A stretch of 64,000 nucleotides of DNA from CAZMXP01 sp964570285 (lineage in GTDB: Bacteria > Planctomycetota > PLA2), in NCBI GenBank assembly GCA_964570285.1, contig CAZMXP010000020.1:11714-75713 (forward strand), written 5' to 3'. The notes under the pieces were generated by a model, which was given only the letters and a program-made list of their open reading frames with translations, did no database searches and was not told the origin of the DNA. A program made the translations under genes and the position numbers. Below, piece after piece: positions 14,331-23,446 of the stretch (position 1 is the first letter of the stretch; the number at the start of each line of letters is the position of its first letter).

Positions 14331-16424
14331 GTGGAACAGGCGCAGGAAGCCGGTCTCGACGAGGCGTGCCGCGCGCTCGCGATCGACGCGGCGCGCCGCG
14401 ACTTCGGGGCGTTCGTGCTCTACGTGGGGCGGGACGACGAGGGGCGGCACGTGGACTGGCGCCCGGTCGACCGGCTCGCGTGGACCTTCGTCGAGGAGTC
14501 GTTCGCCGCCGGCGGCGACGTCGGCGTCATGCTCCCGAACGGCTTCGGGAAGAGCACGCAGGCGAACTGGCGCGTGGCGTACGAGATCGGGCGCGACCCG
14601 AACCTGCTCTGCGCCGTGGTGGCCGACAGCGAGGAGAACGCGGCGCTGCGCGTGACGGCGGTGCGCGACATCCTGAAGTCGCCCGCCTACCGCGAGGTGT
14701 TCCCGCCGGTGGCGATCGCGCGGGGGCGGGAGAAGGCCTCGGCCTTCTCGGTCGTGCGGTCGGGGCACTCGCCGTTCGACACGGTCACGGGCTACGGCGT
14801 GCTGACGGGGACGGGGGCGCGGTGCTCGCTGCTCGTGCTCGACGACCCGGTCACATTCAAGAACGCGGTGCAGGAGCCCGCGAACCGGGACCGGGTCTAC
14901 CAGGCGATCCGGACGACCTGGTTCTCGCGCGGCCAGCGCGCGCGGGAAGGGCGCCAGCGGGTGCTCTGGATCCAGACCGCGTACCACGGGCAGGACGCGA
15001 CGGCGCGCATCCGCGAGGACCCGCGCAGCGGGTTCCGGTTCCTGATCGTCCGGGCGGAGCCGCCGTTCGCCGCGCTCTCCTACGAGAAGTGGCGCGCCGG
15101 GGCCGTGGAGGAGAGCGGAACGGTGCCGTCCCATCTCTCGGCGGCGTTCCTGCAGTCGGAGTGGGCGAAGCAGGGGGCGACGGCGGCCGCGCAGTCCATG
15201 GCGAACCGGCCCTACGACCCGGAGAAGTGCCCGTTCAAGGAGCCGATGCTGATCGCCCCCCGGCCGCTCGCGCCGTCGGAGTACGAGCGGCGGACGGTCT
15301 ACGCCGATCCCGCCGGCGACGCGTCGACCTCGAAGGGCCGGGACACCGACTGGTGCGCGGTCGCGGCGATCGGGCGGCACCCGGAGCGCGGGTGGGAGCT
15401 CTACGGCTACGCGGAGATGAAGGGCAAGCCGAGCGAGCAGGCCGCGTTCATCGCGGGGTTCGCCGTGGCGATGGAGGCCGAGCAGCTCTGGCAGGAGGCG
15501 ACGCGCGACGACGCGCTGGTCGAGGCGACGCAGCAGGAGCTCGAGGCGCGGCGGTCGGCGTTGACGGTGCAGCCGGACAAGCCGACCTCGCAGAAGGAGG
15601 CGCGCATCGTCCAGGCACTCGAGCCCGCGCTGACGCGGAAGCGCCTGTCGATCTGCGCGGACCTGTGGCCCGAGCTGAAGGGGCAGCTGCTCGCGTTCCC
15701 CGCGGGCGCTCACGACGACGGGCCCGACGCCGTCGCGTCGTGCTGGCTGAAGGCCGCGGGCGCGGAGGCCGACGCCGCGACCGATCGCGTGGTCACGCTC
15801 GCGATGCTCGACGCGGCCGCCGACGCGCCTCTCCCTCCGCAGGTCGCTCCCACTGCGGGCGATGCGCCGCCCGCCGCGGTCCCCGTGCACGCGGGTTTCG
15901 CCCTTGCGGGCTACGAGGGGGACGAGAGCGCGGCCGCGGTGGTCCGCGGCGGCGAGCTCGTCGACGTCGAGACGTGGGCGGGGATGGACCTCGACGAGGC
16001 GGCCCGGCGCGTGCGCGCGATCGCGGAGCGCCATGCGATCCCCGAGGCGCAACTGCACGTCGCGGGCGCGGGCCTCGGCGACCGCCTGGTCGACGGCGAC
16101 CTCGGCGTCGACGACGTCGCGCTTTCAGGCGACCCTGCGGGGGACTGGGAGGAGGAGATCGACGGGCTGGTGCCGTTCCGCGACCGCCGGTCGGAGCTCC
16201 TGTGGGTGACGCGGCTGCTGCTCCAGGCGGGGCGCCTGCGCGTGCCGCGCGCCTACGTTTCGGTCTGGAGCGACCTCGCGGCGCCGGCGTACCGGTGGGA
16301 TCCGCAGGGGCGCGTCCGTGTCGAGGGTCCCGAGGATTTCCGCCGGAAGAAGGAGAGGCCCCCCGTGCTCGCCGATGCGGTTGCGCTCGCGCTCGCCCGG
16401 AGCGGCGGCGGTCTCCTGGGCTGA
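14331..16424 (+). CDS. Terminase large subunit with an extra RNase-H-like C-terminal domain
   Basis: A 697-residue packaging motor. The ATPase has Walker A NGFGKST (Lys74) and Walker B LLVLDD (Asp171-172). The nuclease has YADPAGD (Asp326) and HDDGPDAV (461-468). After residue 500 a second terminase-type RNase-H-like domain appears (FALAGYEGDES, GLGDRLVDG, then LADAVALAL), in which the usual first catalytic Asp is Ala. This extra domain is not typical. The GTG start has no clear ribosome-binding site; it is the first in-frame start after the sigma factor gene. It opens the packaging-head operon. Confidence 0.88.
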   Translation: MEQAQEAGLDEACRALAIDAARRDFGAFVLYVGRDDEGRHVDWRPVDRLAWTFVEESFAAGGDVGVMLPNGFGKSTQANWRVAYEIGRDPNLLCAVVADSEENAALRVTAVRDILKSPAYREVFPPVAIARGREKASAFSVVRSGHSPFDTVTGYGVLTGTGARCSLLVLDDPVTFKNAVQEPANRDRVYQAIRTTWFSRGQRAREGRQRVLWIQTAYHGQDATARIREDPRSGFRFLIVRAEPPFAALSYEKWRAGAVEESGTVPSHLSAAFLQSEWAKQGATAAAQSMANRPYDPEKCPFKEPMLIAPRPLAPSEYERRTVYADPAGDASTSKGRDTDWCAVAAIGRHPERGWELYGYAEMKGKPSEQAAFIAGFAVAMEAEQLWQEATRDDALVEATQQELEARRSALTVQPDKPTSQKEARIVQALEPALTRKRLSICADLWPELKGQLLAFPAGAHDDGPDAVASCWLKAAGAEADAATDRVVTLAMLDAAADAPLPPQVAPTAGDAPPAAVPVHAGFALAGYEGDESAAAVVRGGELVDVETWAGMDLDEAARRVRAIAERHAIPEAQLHVAGAGLGDRLVDGDLGVDDVALSGDPAGDWEEEIDGLVPFRDRRSELLWVTRLLLQAGRLRVPRAYVSVWSDLAAPAYRWDPQGRVRVEGPEDFRRKKERPPVLADAVALALARSGGGLLG

Positions 16425-16427
16425 CCC

Positions 16428-17027
16428 ATGACCGGCACGACGCAGGTCCTGCGCGACCGCAGGCATCGCGAGGTCGGGTTCTACCGCGACATCTACGCCG
16501 GCGACCGCGGCTACGGCCATCCGGCGGAGCGCCCCGCCCGGGCCCTCGCGTTCGCGGGCGAGGTCGTCGCCGGCTGCCGGAGCCTCCTCGACGTCTCCGC
16601 GGGCCGCGGGCAGTTCCTCCGGCTTGTCGCCGCGGCGCATCCCGGGGTGAACCTTGCGGCGTCGGAAGCCGTCGAGCGCCTCGTCGACGTGGACCTGCGC
16701 GAGTTCGATGCGTTCGTCTGGGCGCTTCCGTACAGGCTGCTCTTCGCCCGCGGCCGCTGGGATGTCGTCACGTGCTGGGACGTTCTCGAGCACCTGGTCC
16801 CCGAGGATACGGAGGCCGCGCTGCGATCCCTCGCTGCGGTCGCCGACCGCTACCTCGCGCTGAGCATCGCCCTGTTCCCCTGCGGGTGGTCTGGGCGCGA
16901 GACGCACATCAACCTGCGCGGCGCCGACGAGTGGCTGCGCCTCCTCGCCGCGATCCCCGGGTGCTCGGTCCGGAGGCACGAGACGCGCGAGCGGGTCCTC
17001 TGGGCGCTGATCGGGGTCGACCGGTGA
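16428..17027 (+). CDS. Class I SAM-dependent methyltransferase
   Basis: A 199-residue protein with LLDVSAGRGQFL (motif I, residues about 47-58) and CWDVLEHL (motif IV region), typical of small-molecule, sugar or cofactor methyltransferases rather than DNA methylases. It lies between terminase and portal, a position where phages often carry glycan-modifying genes. With the following protein it may modify a virion or surface glycan. The substrate is unknown. Its stop overlaps the next start (GTGA). Confidence 0.75.
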   Translation: MTGTTQVLRDRRHREVGFYRDIYAGDRGYGHPAERPARALAFAGEVVAGCRSLLDVSAGRGQFLRLVAAAHPGVNLAASEAVERLVDVDLREFDAFVWALPYRLLFARGRWDVVTCWDVLEHLVPEDTEAALRSLAAVADRYLALSIALFPCGWSGRETHINLRGADEWLRLLAAIPGCSVRRHETRERVLWALIGVDR

Positions 17028-17602
17028 CGGGCCCCGCCGTCGTGATTGGCAACGGACCCTCGCGGCTCGGGCTCGACCTCGGGCGGCTGCGCGGGCTCGC
17101 GACCGTGATGGGGTGCAACGCGATCTACCGCGACCACCCGTGGGTCGACTTCGTCGGCTGCGTCGACAGCGGCATCTCGGAGGAGATCTTCGCCTCGGGC
17201 TTCCCGCGCGAGCGCGTGGTCCACCAGTACCGCTACGAGGAGAAGCGCACGATCGTCGACCCGTGCGGGACGGTCTCGCGCGTCGTGCGCGACCGCAACT
17301 TCGCGACCGGCCCGATGATGCTGTCGTTCGCCCTCGAGCGGGGCCACGACCCCGTGTGGCTCGTCGGGATGGACGCGAGCCACGTGACCGTCTATGCGGG
17401 GACGGCGAACTATGACGAGCCGAACTCGCTGCGCGCGGCCCGGGCGGAGGAGCCCGAGTGGATCGCCCAGCTCCGGCGGATCGTGCTCGAGCATCCCGGT
17501 GTGCGCGTCGAGCGGATCGGCGGCGAGATCGCCGGCGTCCCCGTCCCGGGCACGACGTGGGATCGCGCGCTCGGCGAGCTCTCGGAGGTGGCGGCGCGAT
17601 GA
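17024..17602 (+). CDS. DUF115/MptE-like Rossmann-fold phage protein
   Basis: A 192-residue protein starting with VVIGNGPS, followed by a GCNAIYRD segment and FATGPMMLSFAL. The pattern matches conserved phage and sugar-modification proteins annotated as DUF115-like or glycosyl/sialyltransferase-related. It is translationally coupled on both sides (GTGA at its start, ATGA at its end) to the methyltransferase and the portal gene. A sugar-nucleotide-dependent role is likely but not proven. Confidence 0.55.
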   Translation: MTGPAVVIGNGPSRLGLDLGRLRGLATVMGCNAIYRDHPWVDFVGCVDSGISEEIFASGFPRERVVHQYRYEEKRTIVDPCGTVSRVVRDRNFATGPMMLSFALERGHDPVWLVGMDASHVTVYAGTANYDEPNSLRAARAEEPEWIAQLRRIVLEHPGVRVERIGGEIAGVPVPGTTWDRALGELSEVAAR

Positions 17603-19677
17603 CGGTCGGTCCCCTCTTCGACGACCTGTGGTTCTTCCGCTCGCTGCGCTCGATCATGGCGCAGCACGAGGGCAAGCTCACGGACCCGTTCGGGCAGAAC
17701 CCGTGGATCTACCGCTGCGTGATGAGCCACGCGACGAACATCTCGGCGCTCCCGCTGCTCCTGAAGTCGGGGACGCGCAAGGAGAGCGAGATCGTCGAGG
17801 AGCATGAGCTGGTGGACCTCCTCGCGGCGCCGAACCCGATGATGTCGGGCGAGCAGTTCTGGCAGGGGACGATCATCTCGCTCGATCTCGACGGCGAGGC
17901 CTTCTGGATCAAGGAGTCGCGCAGCGAGCGCCGCGTGCGCCCCGGGGAGGTCCCGAAGGAGCTGTGGCTCGTCCCGCCGGGATGCATGAAGGAGAAGGTC
18001 GACCAGCGCGGGCACCTCATCGGATGGGGGTTCCGCGTGGGCAACCGCGAGATCCCCTACATGCCCCACGAGGTGGTGCATGTCCGCTTCGTGAACCCGA
18101 GGAACCCGCACCGCGGGCTCGCGCCGCTGTCGGCCGCGCGGCTCGAGGCGGAGGTCGACCACGTCTCCGCGAGCTTCAACCGCTCGTTCTTCGAGAACGG
18201 CGCGGAGGTCGGCGTGGTGCTCTCGACCGACCAGAACCTCACGCGCAAGCAGCGCGACCGGGAGATCGAGGTGTTCGAGGCCCGGCACAAGGGGCCCGCG
18301 AACAGGAACCGGGCAGTGCTGCTGGCCAAGGGCGTGACGCTGCAGCGCAACACCGCGACGCACAAGGACATGGACTACACGGAGGGGCGGAAGTGGAGCC
18401 GCGGGGTGATCCTCGCGGTGTTCAACGTCCCCCCCACCGAGGTCGGCATCTATGACGACGTGAGCCGGGACAAGGCCACGGTCGCGCGGAAGCTCTACTG
18501 GGAGAACGTGCTGCGGCCGATGGCGAACTTCCTCGCCTCGGGCGCGACGCGCGGGCTGCTCGCGGGGAACGACGACCTGAAGGCAGACCACTGGTTCGAG
18601 TGGGACTTCTCCGGCGTCGACGCGCTGAAGGAGGGCGAGCGGGAGCGCGCGGAGATCGCCTCGATCTACTTCCAGCGCATGGGCATCCCGCTCGACGTGC
18701 TCAACGAGAAGTTCGACCTCGGGCTCCCGGTCGACCGGATCCCGCACGCGACGCAGTCCTTCCTGCCGGCGGGGCTCCTGCCCGTGGAGGACGTCATGGA
18801 TCCGCCGATGCTGCCCGAGGAGGAGGAGGAAGACCCGTCGCCGCCCGCCGGCGAGTCGGCGGCCGCCGCCGTGCCCGCGAAGACGCGGGACACGGTCCGG
18901 GACCAGAAGTTCTGGCGCGGGTTTGAGTCGAAGGTCCTTCGCCCGAGCGAGAACGCATGGAAGGCGCGGTTCAAGTCGATCTTCCACCGCGTGCGCATCG
19001 ACGTCCTGCGCGCCTTCGACAAGCTCGCCGGCGATCGCGAGAAGTCGGCCGGGGCCGCCGGCGGGATCGTGCGCACGCCTCTCGGCGCGGGCGACGTCGA
19101 GGTCCTCCTCGCGGCCCGCAGGAAGTGGGAGGCGGAGATCGCGAAGAAATCGAAGTCACTCTACTCGGCGACGGTGCGCGCCGCTGCCGACTCGATCGAG
19201 GCGGAACTGGGCGGCTTTGACGCCTTCCTCGGGGCGCAGGACCCGGCCGTGCTCGACGTCGTCGCGCGCCGGATCCCGCGGCTGGCGGAGGGGGTCACGA
19301 GTTCGATCGCCAAGGCGGTGCGCTCGGACGTCTTGCGTGGGCTCGCCGAGAACGAGACCGTCGCCCAGTTGCGGAAGCGGCTGGTCGAGCGCTTCCGGGG
19401 GTCGCCGGCGCGCGCCCTCGCGATCGCGCGCACGGAGACTGCGACGGCGGTCAACACGGTGCGATTCGAGGCCTTCTCGAAAGAGGGCGTCGAGAAGCAC
19501 CGCTGGGTGACCTCGGGCGACCAGCACGTCCGCCACGAGCACGCGAAGGTCAACGGCGAGGAGGTGGTCGTGGGGACCTTCTTCAGCAACGGGTTGCGCC
19601 ACCCGAACGACGTGGAGAACGACCCGGACGGGTCGAACACGATCAACTGCAGGTGCGTGACCGTCTCGGCGGACTAG
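17599..19677 (+). CDS. Portal protein fused to MuF-type head morphogenesis domain
   Basis: A 692-residue fusion. Residues 1-400 are an HK97-type portal (PWIYRCVMSHA, then an extended alpha-beta region with FNVPPTEVG and the helix DKATVARKLYW). An acidic linker (EEEEEDP) follows. Residues 450-692 form a Mu F-like domain: IARTETATAVN, a helix, then VTSGDQHVRHEHAKVNG and the terminal INCRC. Portal and MuF are usually separate or joined by readthrough, so a single chain is less common. The stop codon TAG is also the start of a -10 TAGGTT for the protease gene. Confidence 0.9.
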   Translation: MTVGPLFDDLWFFRSLRSIMAQHEGKLTDPFGQNPWIYRCVMSHATNISALPLLLKSGTRKESEIVEEHELVDLLAAPNPMMSGEQFWQGTIISLDLDGEAFWIKESRSERRVRPGEVPKELWLVPPGCMKEKVDQRGHLIGWGFRVGNREIPYMPHEVVHVRFVNPRNPHRGLAPLSAARLEAEVDHVSASFNRSFFENGAEVGVVLSTDQNLTRKQRDREIEVFEARHKGPANRNRAVLLAKGVTLQRNTATHKDMDYTEGRKWSRGVILAVFNVPPTEVGIYDDVSRDKATVARKLYWENVLRPMANFLASGATRGLLAGNDDLKADHWFEWDFSGVDALKEGERERAEIASIYFQRMGIPLDVLNEKFDLGLPVDRIPHATQSFLPAGLLPVEDVMDPPMLPEEEEEDPSPPAGESAAAAVPAKTRDTVRDQKFWRGFESKVLRPSENAWKARFKSIFHRVRIDVLRAFDKLAGDREKSAGAAGGIVRTPLGAGDVEVLLAARRKWEAEIAKKSKSLYSATVRAAADSIEAELGGFDAFLGAQDPAVLDVVARRIPRLAEGVTSSIAKAVRSDVLRGLAENETVAQLRKRLVERFRGSPARALAIARTETATAVNTVRFEAFSKEGVEKHRWVTSGDQHVRHEHAKVNGEEVVVGTFFSNGLRHPNDVENDPDGSNTINCRCVTVSAD

Positions 19678-19680
19678 GTT
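19675..19680 (+). promoter_or_regulatory. -10 TAGGTT, leaderless start of prohead protease
   Basis: TAGGTT overlaps the portal stop codon and lies 8 nt before the protease ATG. There is no ribosome-binding site. Confidence 0.5.
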
Positions 19681-19688
19681 TCCGGTCG

Positions 19689-20747
19689 ATGAAGCCTGCC
19701 GCCGTCTCCACGCGCGTCCTCGAACCCGAGGAGGAGGGCGACGCCCGGGTCGTCGAGATCTACCCGGAGGGGTACGTCGACGACCATGAGCCCGGGGCGC
19801 CCGGGATCCCGGCTGCGGCCGCGGGTGATCCCGAGGAGTTGCGCGGGAAGCTCGATGCACTGCGGAAGGTCGCATCCGGCGGGCTCGCCGAGGGCGACCT
19901 GCGCGCGGCGGCCCCCCGCGCGGTGCTGATGCAGCGCGCGGAGGCGGAGGAAGGCGACGACGAGAAGCGGCTCATCCGGTTCGTGCTCTCGACCGAGGAC
20001 GTGGGGCGCGACGGGGACCTGGTCCGGATCGCCGGGTGGGACCTCGGGCCGTTCCGGAAGAATCCCGTCTGGCTCTGGTCGCACCGGATGGGCGAGCTGC
20101 CCATCGGGCGCGTCGTCGAGATCGTGAAGGACGTCGCCGCGAAGCGCCTCGAGGGCGTCGTGCAGTTCGCCGGCCCGGAGCTGAGCGCCTTCGCGGACAT
20201 GATCTACCGCATGCACAAAGCGCGCTTCCTGCGCGCGACCTCGGTGCAGTGGCTTCCGCGGAGGGTGACCCGCCCCGACGACGAGCAGCGCCAGGAGCTC
20301 GGCCTCGGGCCCTACGGCGTCATCCACGAGAAGCAGGAGCTGATGGAGGCCTCCTCCGTCACGGTCCCGGCGGACCGGCTCGCGCTTATGAAGAGCGTCG
20401 GCGAGGGCGCGGTCGGCGGGCTGCTTGCCCCCGCGGACGTCCTCCTCGCGGAGCGGACGCTTGGCGCGAGCACTGCGGGGCAGGATCGGGAGACTTTCGC
20501 CGCGTTCCGCGCGGCGTGGGAGACGCTCCATCGCGTCGTCATTTCCGAAACGACGATCGGGCGGCTGCGCGCGGTGGCCGACCGGATCGAAACCAGCGGT
20601 GCGCGTGTGTCGGACGCGGACGCCTCGGAGCCCGGACGGGCTCCCGACGAGGCCGTCCCCGGTCGTCGCGACCTGTACGCGGACCTCTTCGAGGACGGGG
20701 GAACGGTCTCCCGCCTCAACGGGATCGCGCAGAGGCTCGGCGGCTAG
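19689..20747 (+). CDS. Prohead protease (S78-like)
   Basis: A 352-residue protein. Residues 90-230 match HK97-type prohead proteases: RFVLSTEDVGRDGD, FRKNPVWLWSH (catalytic His candidate), then an EGVVQFA strand and ASSVTVPAD (catalytic Ser candidate). It would cleave the capsid delta domain during maturation. The remaining C-terminal 120 residues may act in scaffolding. It is placed just before the capsid gene as expected. The ATG follows a TAGGTT by 8 nt. Confidence 0.85.
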   Translation: MKPAAVSTRVLEPEEEGDARVVEIYPEGYVDDHEPGAPGIPAAAAGDPEELRGKLDALRKVASGGLAEGDLRAAAPRAVLMQRAEAEEGDDEKRLIRFVLSTEDVGRDGDLVRIAGWDLGPFRKNPVWLWSHRMGELPIGRVVEIVKDVAAKRLEGVVQFAGPELSAFADMIYRMHKARFLRATSVQWLPRRVTRPDDEQRQELGLGPYGVIHEKQELMEASSVTVPADRLALMKSVGEGAVGGLLAPADVLLAERTLGASTAGQDRETFAAFRAAWETLHRVVISETTIGRLRAVADRIETSGARVSDADASEPGRAPDEAVPGRRDLYADLFEDGGTVSRLNGIAQRLGG

Positions 20748-20790
20748 GCCGCCGTTCGTCCCGGCGCGAGCCGCCGGGCAGGGAGTGCAC

Positions 20791-22053
20791 ATGGACCCGA
20801 ACAAGGACAAGTCGACGCTCGACGCGGTTCTCGAGCGGATGGACAAGGGGGTCGGGAAGATCCTCGACCTCCAGAAGGAGACGACCACGCGGCTCGACTC
20901 GCTCGAGGCGCGCCAGAAGGCGTTCGAGGCGGAGATCGCGAAGGTGCGCGCCGAGAGCGGCGACGCGCTGAAGCTGGTGAACGTGCGCGCGGAGAAGCTC
21001 GAGCGCGCGGTCGCGCCGCGGCTCGCGGAGATCCCCGGGCTCGACAAGGACGAGGCGAAGAAGTTCTCGCTCGCGCGGGCGGTGCTCGGCATCGCGACCA
21101 AGGACTTCTCGAACGCCGGGTTCGAGAAGGAGGTCATGGACCAGGCCGCCAAGGACATGGAGGGCACGCACGGTCGTGCGCTCTCCGCCGGGACCGACAG
21201 CGCCGGCTCGTATCTCGTGCCGATGCAGGCGATCCCCGGGTTCATCGAGCTCCTCCGCGCCCGGTCGATCGCGCGCCAGCTGGGCGTCGGCATCATGGAC
21301 GGCCTGGTCGGTTCGCCGGTCGAGATCATGAAGCAGACGGGCGGCGCGACCGCGTACGCGGTCGGCGAGAACAAGGACGTCACCCCGTCCGACCAGGCGG
21401 ACGGCATGATCAATGCGCATCCTCACGCGATTGCCGGGATGACCGTCCTGTCCCGCCGCCTCGCCCGGATGTCGCAGGGTGCGGCGGAGAGGATGGTGCG
21501 CGACGACCTCGCGAAGGTGCTCGCGCTCTTCGAGGACAAGATGGTCTTCAAGGGCGCCGGTTCGGCGGGCGAGCCCCTGGGGGTGGCGAACGTCTCCGGC
21601 ATCCTGACGTCCTCGCTCGCCACGATCGGGACCAACCCCTACGAGAAGCTCGTCGACTTCGTCGGCAAGCTCGAGACGGCGAATGCGCTCGTCGGCAAGC
21701 TCGGGTGGGCGCTGCACCCGACGGGCCGCCAGCTGCTCGCGAAGCGCAAGGACGCGGACGGGCGCCCGCTCTTCTTCAACGCGATGGCGTCCGCCGGCGA
21801 GGGACTCAAGCCGGAGAGCACGCTGATCGCGTACCCGTGGGCGACGTCGACGCAGCTCGCGGCGACCGACGCCTTCTTCGCGAACTGGGAGGACATCCTG
21901 CTCTGCGAGTGGGGCGCGATGGAGATCCGGGCGAGCATGGAGACGAGCACCGCGTTCGCCAGGAACCAGATCTGGATCCAGGTGCTGAAGGAGATCGACG
22001 TGATCGTCCGGCACCCGGAGTCCATCTGCTACGTCTCGGACCTGGCCGCCTAG
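20791..22053 (+). CDS. Major capsid protein (HK97 fold)
   Basis: A 420-residue capsid protein with an N-terminal helical delta or scaffold region (residues 8-75, heptad-like Leu/Ile spacing), then SAGTDSAGSYLVP, the typical start of the mature coat. Further conserved spots are GENKDVTPS, VFKGAGSAGEP and a C-terminal strand region. The start has a GGGAG ribosome-binding site. The protease upstream probably removes about the first 130 residues. Confidence 0.92.
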   Translation: MDPNKDKSTLDAVLERMDKGVGKILDLQKETTTRLDSLEARQKAFEAEIAKVRAESGDALKLVNVRAEKLERAVAPRLAEIPGLDKDEAKKFSLARAVLGIATKDFSNAGFEKEVMDQAAKDMEGTHGRALSAGTDSAGSYLVPMQAIPGFIELLRARSIARQLGVGIMDGLVGSPVEIMKQTGGATAYAVGENKDVTPSDQADGMINAHPHAIAGMTVLSRRLARMSQGAAERMVRDDLAKVLALFEDKMVFKGAGSAGEPLGVANVSGILTSSLATIGTNPYEKLVDFVGKLETANALVGKLGWALHPTGRQLLAKRKDADGRPLFFNAMASAGEGLKPESTLIAYPWATSTQLAATDAFFANWEDILLCEWGAMEIRASMETSTAFARNQIWIQVLKEIDVIVRHPESICYVSDLAA

Positions 22054-22110
22054 GCCACTGCCGAGGATTCGCACAGGCAAGCATCGAGGCAATTCCAGGA
22101 GACGAGAACC

Positions 22111-22545
22111 ATGCAGGGCAACCTGAACGAGAACGTGAAGTTCGTGCAGTCGCTCGACCCCGACGCCTACGCGGCCACCGCGCAGAACGGGGCGGCGATC
22201 GACTGCCGCGGCTTCCAGGAGATCACGCACGTCGTCCGCGTGGGCGACATGGGCACCGCCGCGACGCTGAACGCGAAGGTGCAGGAGTCGGACGCGTCGA
22301 ACACCGGCTTCACCGACATCAGCGGCGCCGCGATCACGCAGATCACGAAGGCGTCCCCCGACGGCTCGAACACGGGCTACATCATCCGCGTCCGCCTTCA
22401 GGCGCCGCGCAAGCGGTACCAGCGCATCGTCGTCACGCCCGGCACCGCGGCGTGCGACTGCGAGGCCGCCGCGTACCTTTCGGGGGGGACTGCGTACCCG
22501 ATCAGCCAGCCGAGCTACATCCGCCAGGTCGTCTCGGTCGAGTAG
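22111..22545 (+). CDS. Probable head decoration or capsid-stabilising protein
   Basis: A 144-residue protein directly after the capsid gene. It has a repetitive beta pattern with FTDISGAAITQI and the RYQRIVVTPGTA strand, a family regularly found after HK97-type capsid genes. The family is known by context, not by a solved role here. It is followed by a perfect GC-rich hairpin. Confidence 0.65.
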   Translation: MQGNLNENVKFVQSLDPDAYAATAQNGAAIDCRGFQEITHVVRVGDMGTAATLNAKVQESDASNTGFTDISGAAITQITKASPDGSNTGYIIRVRLQAPRKRYQRIVVTPGTAACDCEAAAYLSGGTAYPISQPSYIRQVVSVE

Positions 22546-22548
22546 GGC

Positions 22549-22554
22549 TACGGT
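22549..22554 (+). promoter_or_regulatory. TACGGT -10-like motif
   Basis: TACGGTTCC resembles the TAGGGTTCC motifs upstream of other structural genes. It lies just before a terminator hairpin, so its activity is uncertain. Confidence 0.25.
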
Positions 22555-22571
22555 TCCATCGACGAAACCCG

Positions 22572-22602
22572 GGGGGCGGGGTGCGACCCCGCCCCCTCTT
22601 CC
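22572..22602 (+). terminator. GC-rich hairpin after the decoration gene
   Basis: A perfect 11-bp stem GGGGGCGGGGT / ACCCCGCCCCC with a GCG loop and TCTT after it. It may be partial, adjusting expression of high-dose capsid genes relative to downstream genes. Confidence 0.7.
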
Positions 22603-22621
22603 TTCGCAGGGAGGGAGTCCG

Positions 22622-22879
22622 ATGGCCAAGCTCTACCGAATCGTGCCGAACAGCGGGCTCGTCCTGCTCGACGAGCGGGGCAAGTCGAACCCCGCGGCGC
22701 GTTTCATCCTCGACAACCATCCGGCATTTCCCGGCCAGGCGCACAAGCTCGTTGCCTGCGACCCGGCGACGCTTGCCGACGGCGAGCTGACGCAGGAGGC
22801 GCTGCTCGGGCGGGTCGGCGACATCGAACGCGTGCCGGAGCACGACCGGGCGCAGCGGCCGGCGCGCGCGCGAGCCTAG
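22622..22879 (+). CDS. Hypothetical head-region protein
   Basis: An 85-residue protein with a beta-rich start (KLYRIVPNSGLVLLDE) and a basic C-terminus (RPARARA). GGGAGGGAG precedes the ATG. It sits between decoration and connector genes and is probably structural. No family is assigned. Confidence 0.55.
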   Translation: MAKLYRIVPNSGLVLLDERGKSNPAARFILDNHPAFPGQAHKLVACDPATLADGELTQEALLGRVGDIERVPEHDRAQRPARARA

Positions 22880-22881
22880 GC

Positions 22882-23445
22882 GTGGATCTCACGACGCTGG
22901 CCCGGGTCAAGGCGCTTGCAAAGGACGCGGGCACCGCCAACGACGTCTTCTACGCACAGGCGATCTCGGGCATCAGCGCGGCGATGGAGCGCGAGATCGA
23001 CCGCTTCGCCGAGCGGAAGGAGCGCACGGAGAAGTTCTTCCCCGACGGTTCGCGTCGGAAGTTCTTCCTCGCCGGCGTGCCCGTCACGGCGATCGCCGAG
23101 ATCAAGAACGGCGGCAGCGTCATCGCCGCGGACGGCTACAGGTTCGATCGCGAGACCGGGATGGTCGAGTTCCTCTCCGGGCCGGTCGAGACGTGGGACG
23201 GCCCCCTCGAGGTGAAGTACACCGGCGGCCTCGCCGTCGACACCGCGGCGCTCGTGGCCTCCGGGAGCGAGTACCTCGACCTCGCGCTCGCGTGCGAGAA
23301 GGAGGTCCTCTCGCTCTGGCAGCGGAAGGACCAGCTCGCGGAGCAGGTGTCGGAGTCGATCGGCGGGGGGAGCACGACGGTCACGCGCTCGCAGGCGTGG
23401 CTGCCGGAAACGAAGGCGGTCCTCGAGCGCTACCGCCTCGCCTGA
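22882..23445 (+). CDS. Head-tail connector (gp6-like)
   Basis: A 187-residue protein with an N-terminal helix bundle (LTTLARVKALA ... SAAMEREIDRFAE), a central beta part and a C-terminal helix, as in HK97 gp6-type adaptors that sit under the portal. A GTG start is assumed, 3 nt after the previous stop. The next gene is a gp10-like neck protein, which supports the call. Confidence 0.65.
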   Translation: MDLTTLARVKALAKDAGTANDVFYAQAISGISAAMEREIDRFAERKERTEKFFPDGSRRKFFLAGVPVTAIAEIKNGGSVIAADGYRFDRETGMVEFLSGPVETWDGPLEVKYTGGLAVDTAALVASGSEYLDLALACEKEVLSLWQRKDQLAEQVSESIGGGSTTVTRSQAWLPETKAVLERYRLA

Positions 23446-23446
23446 G

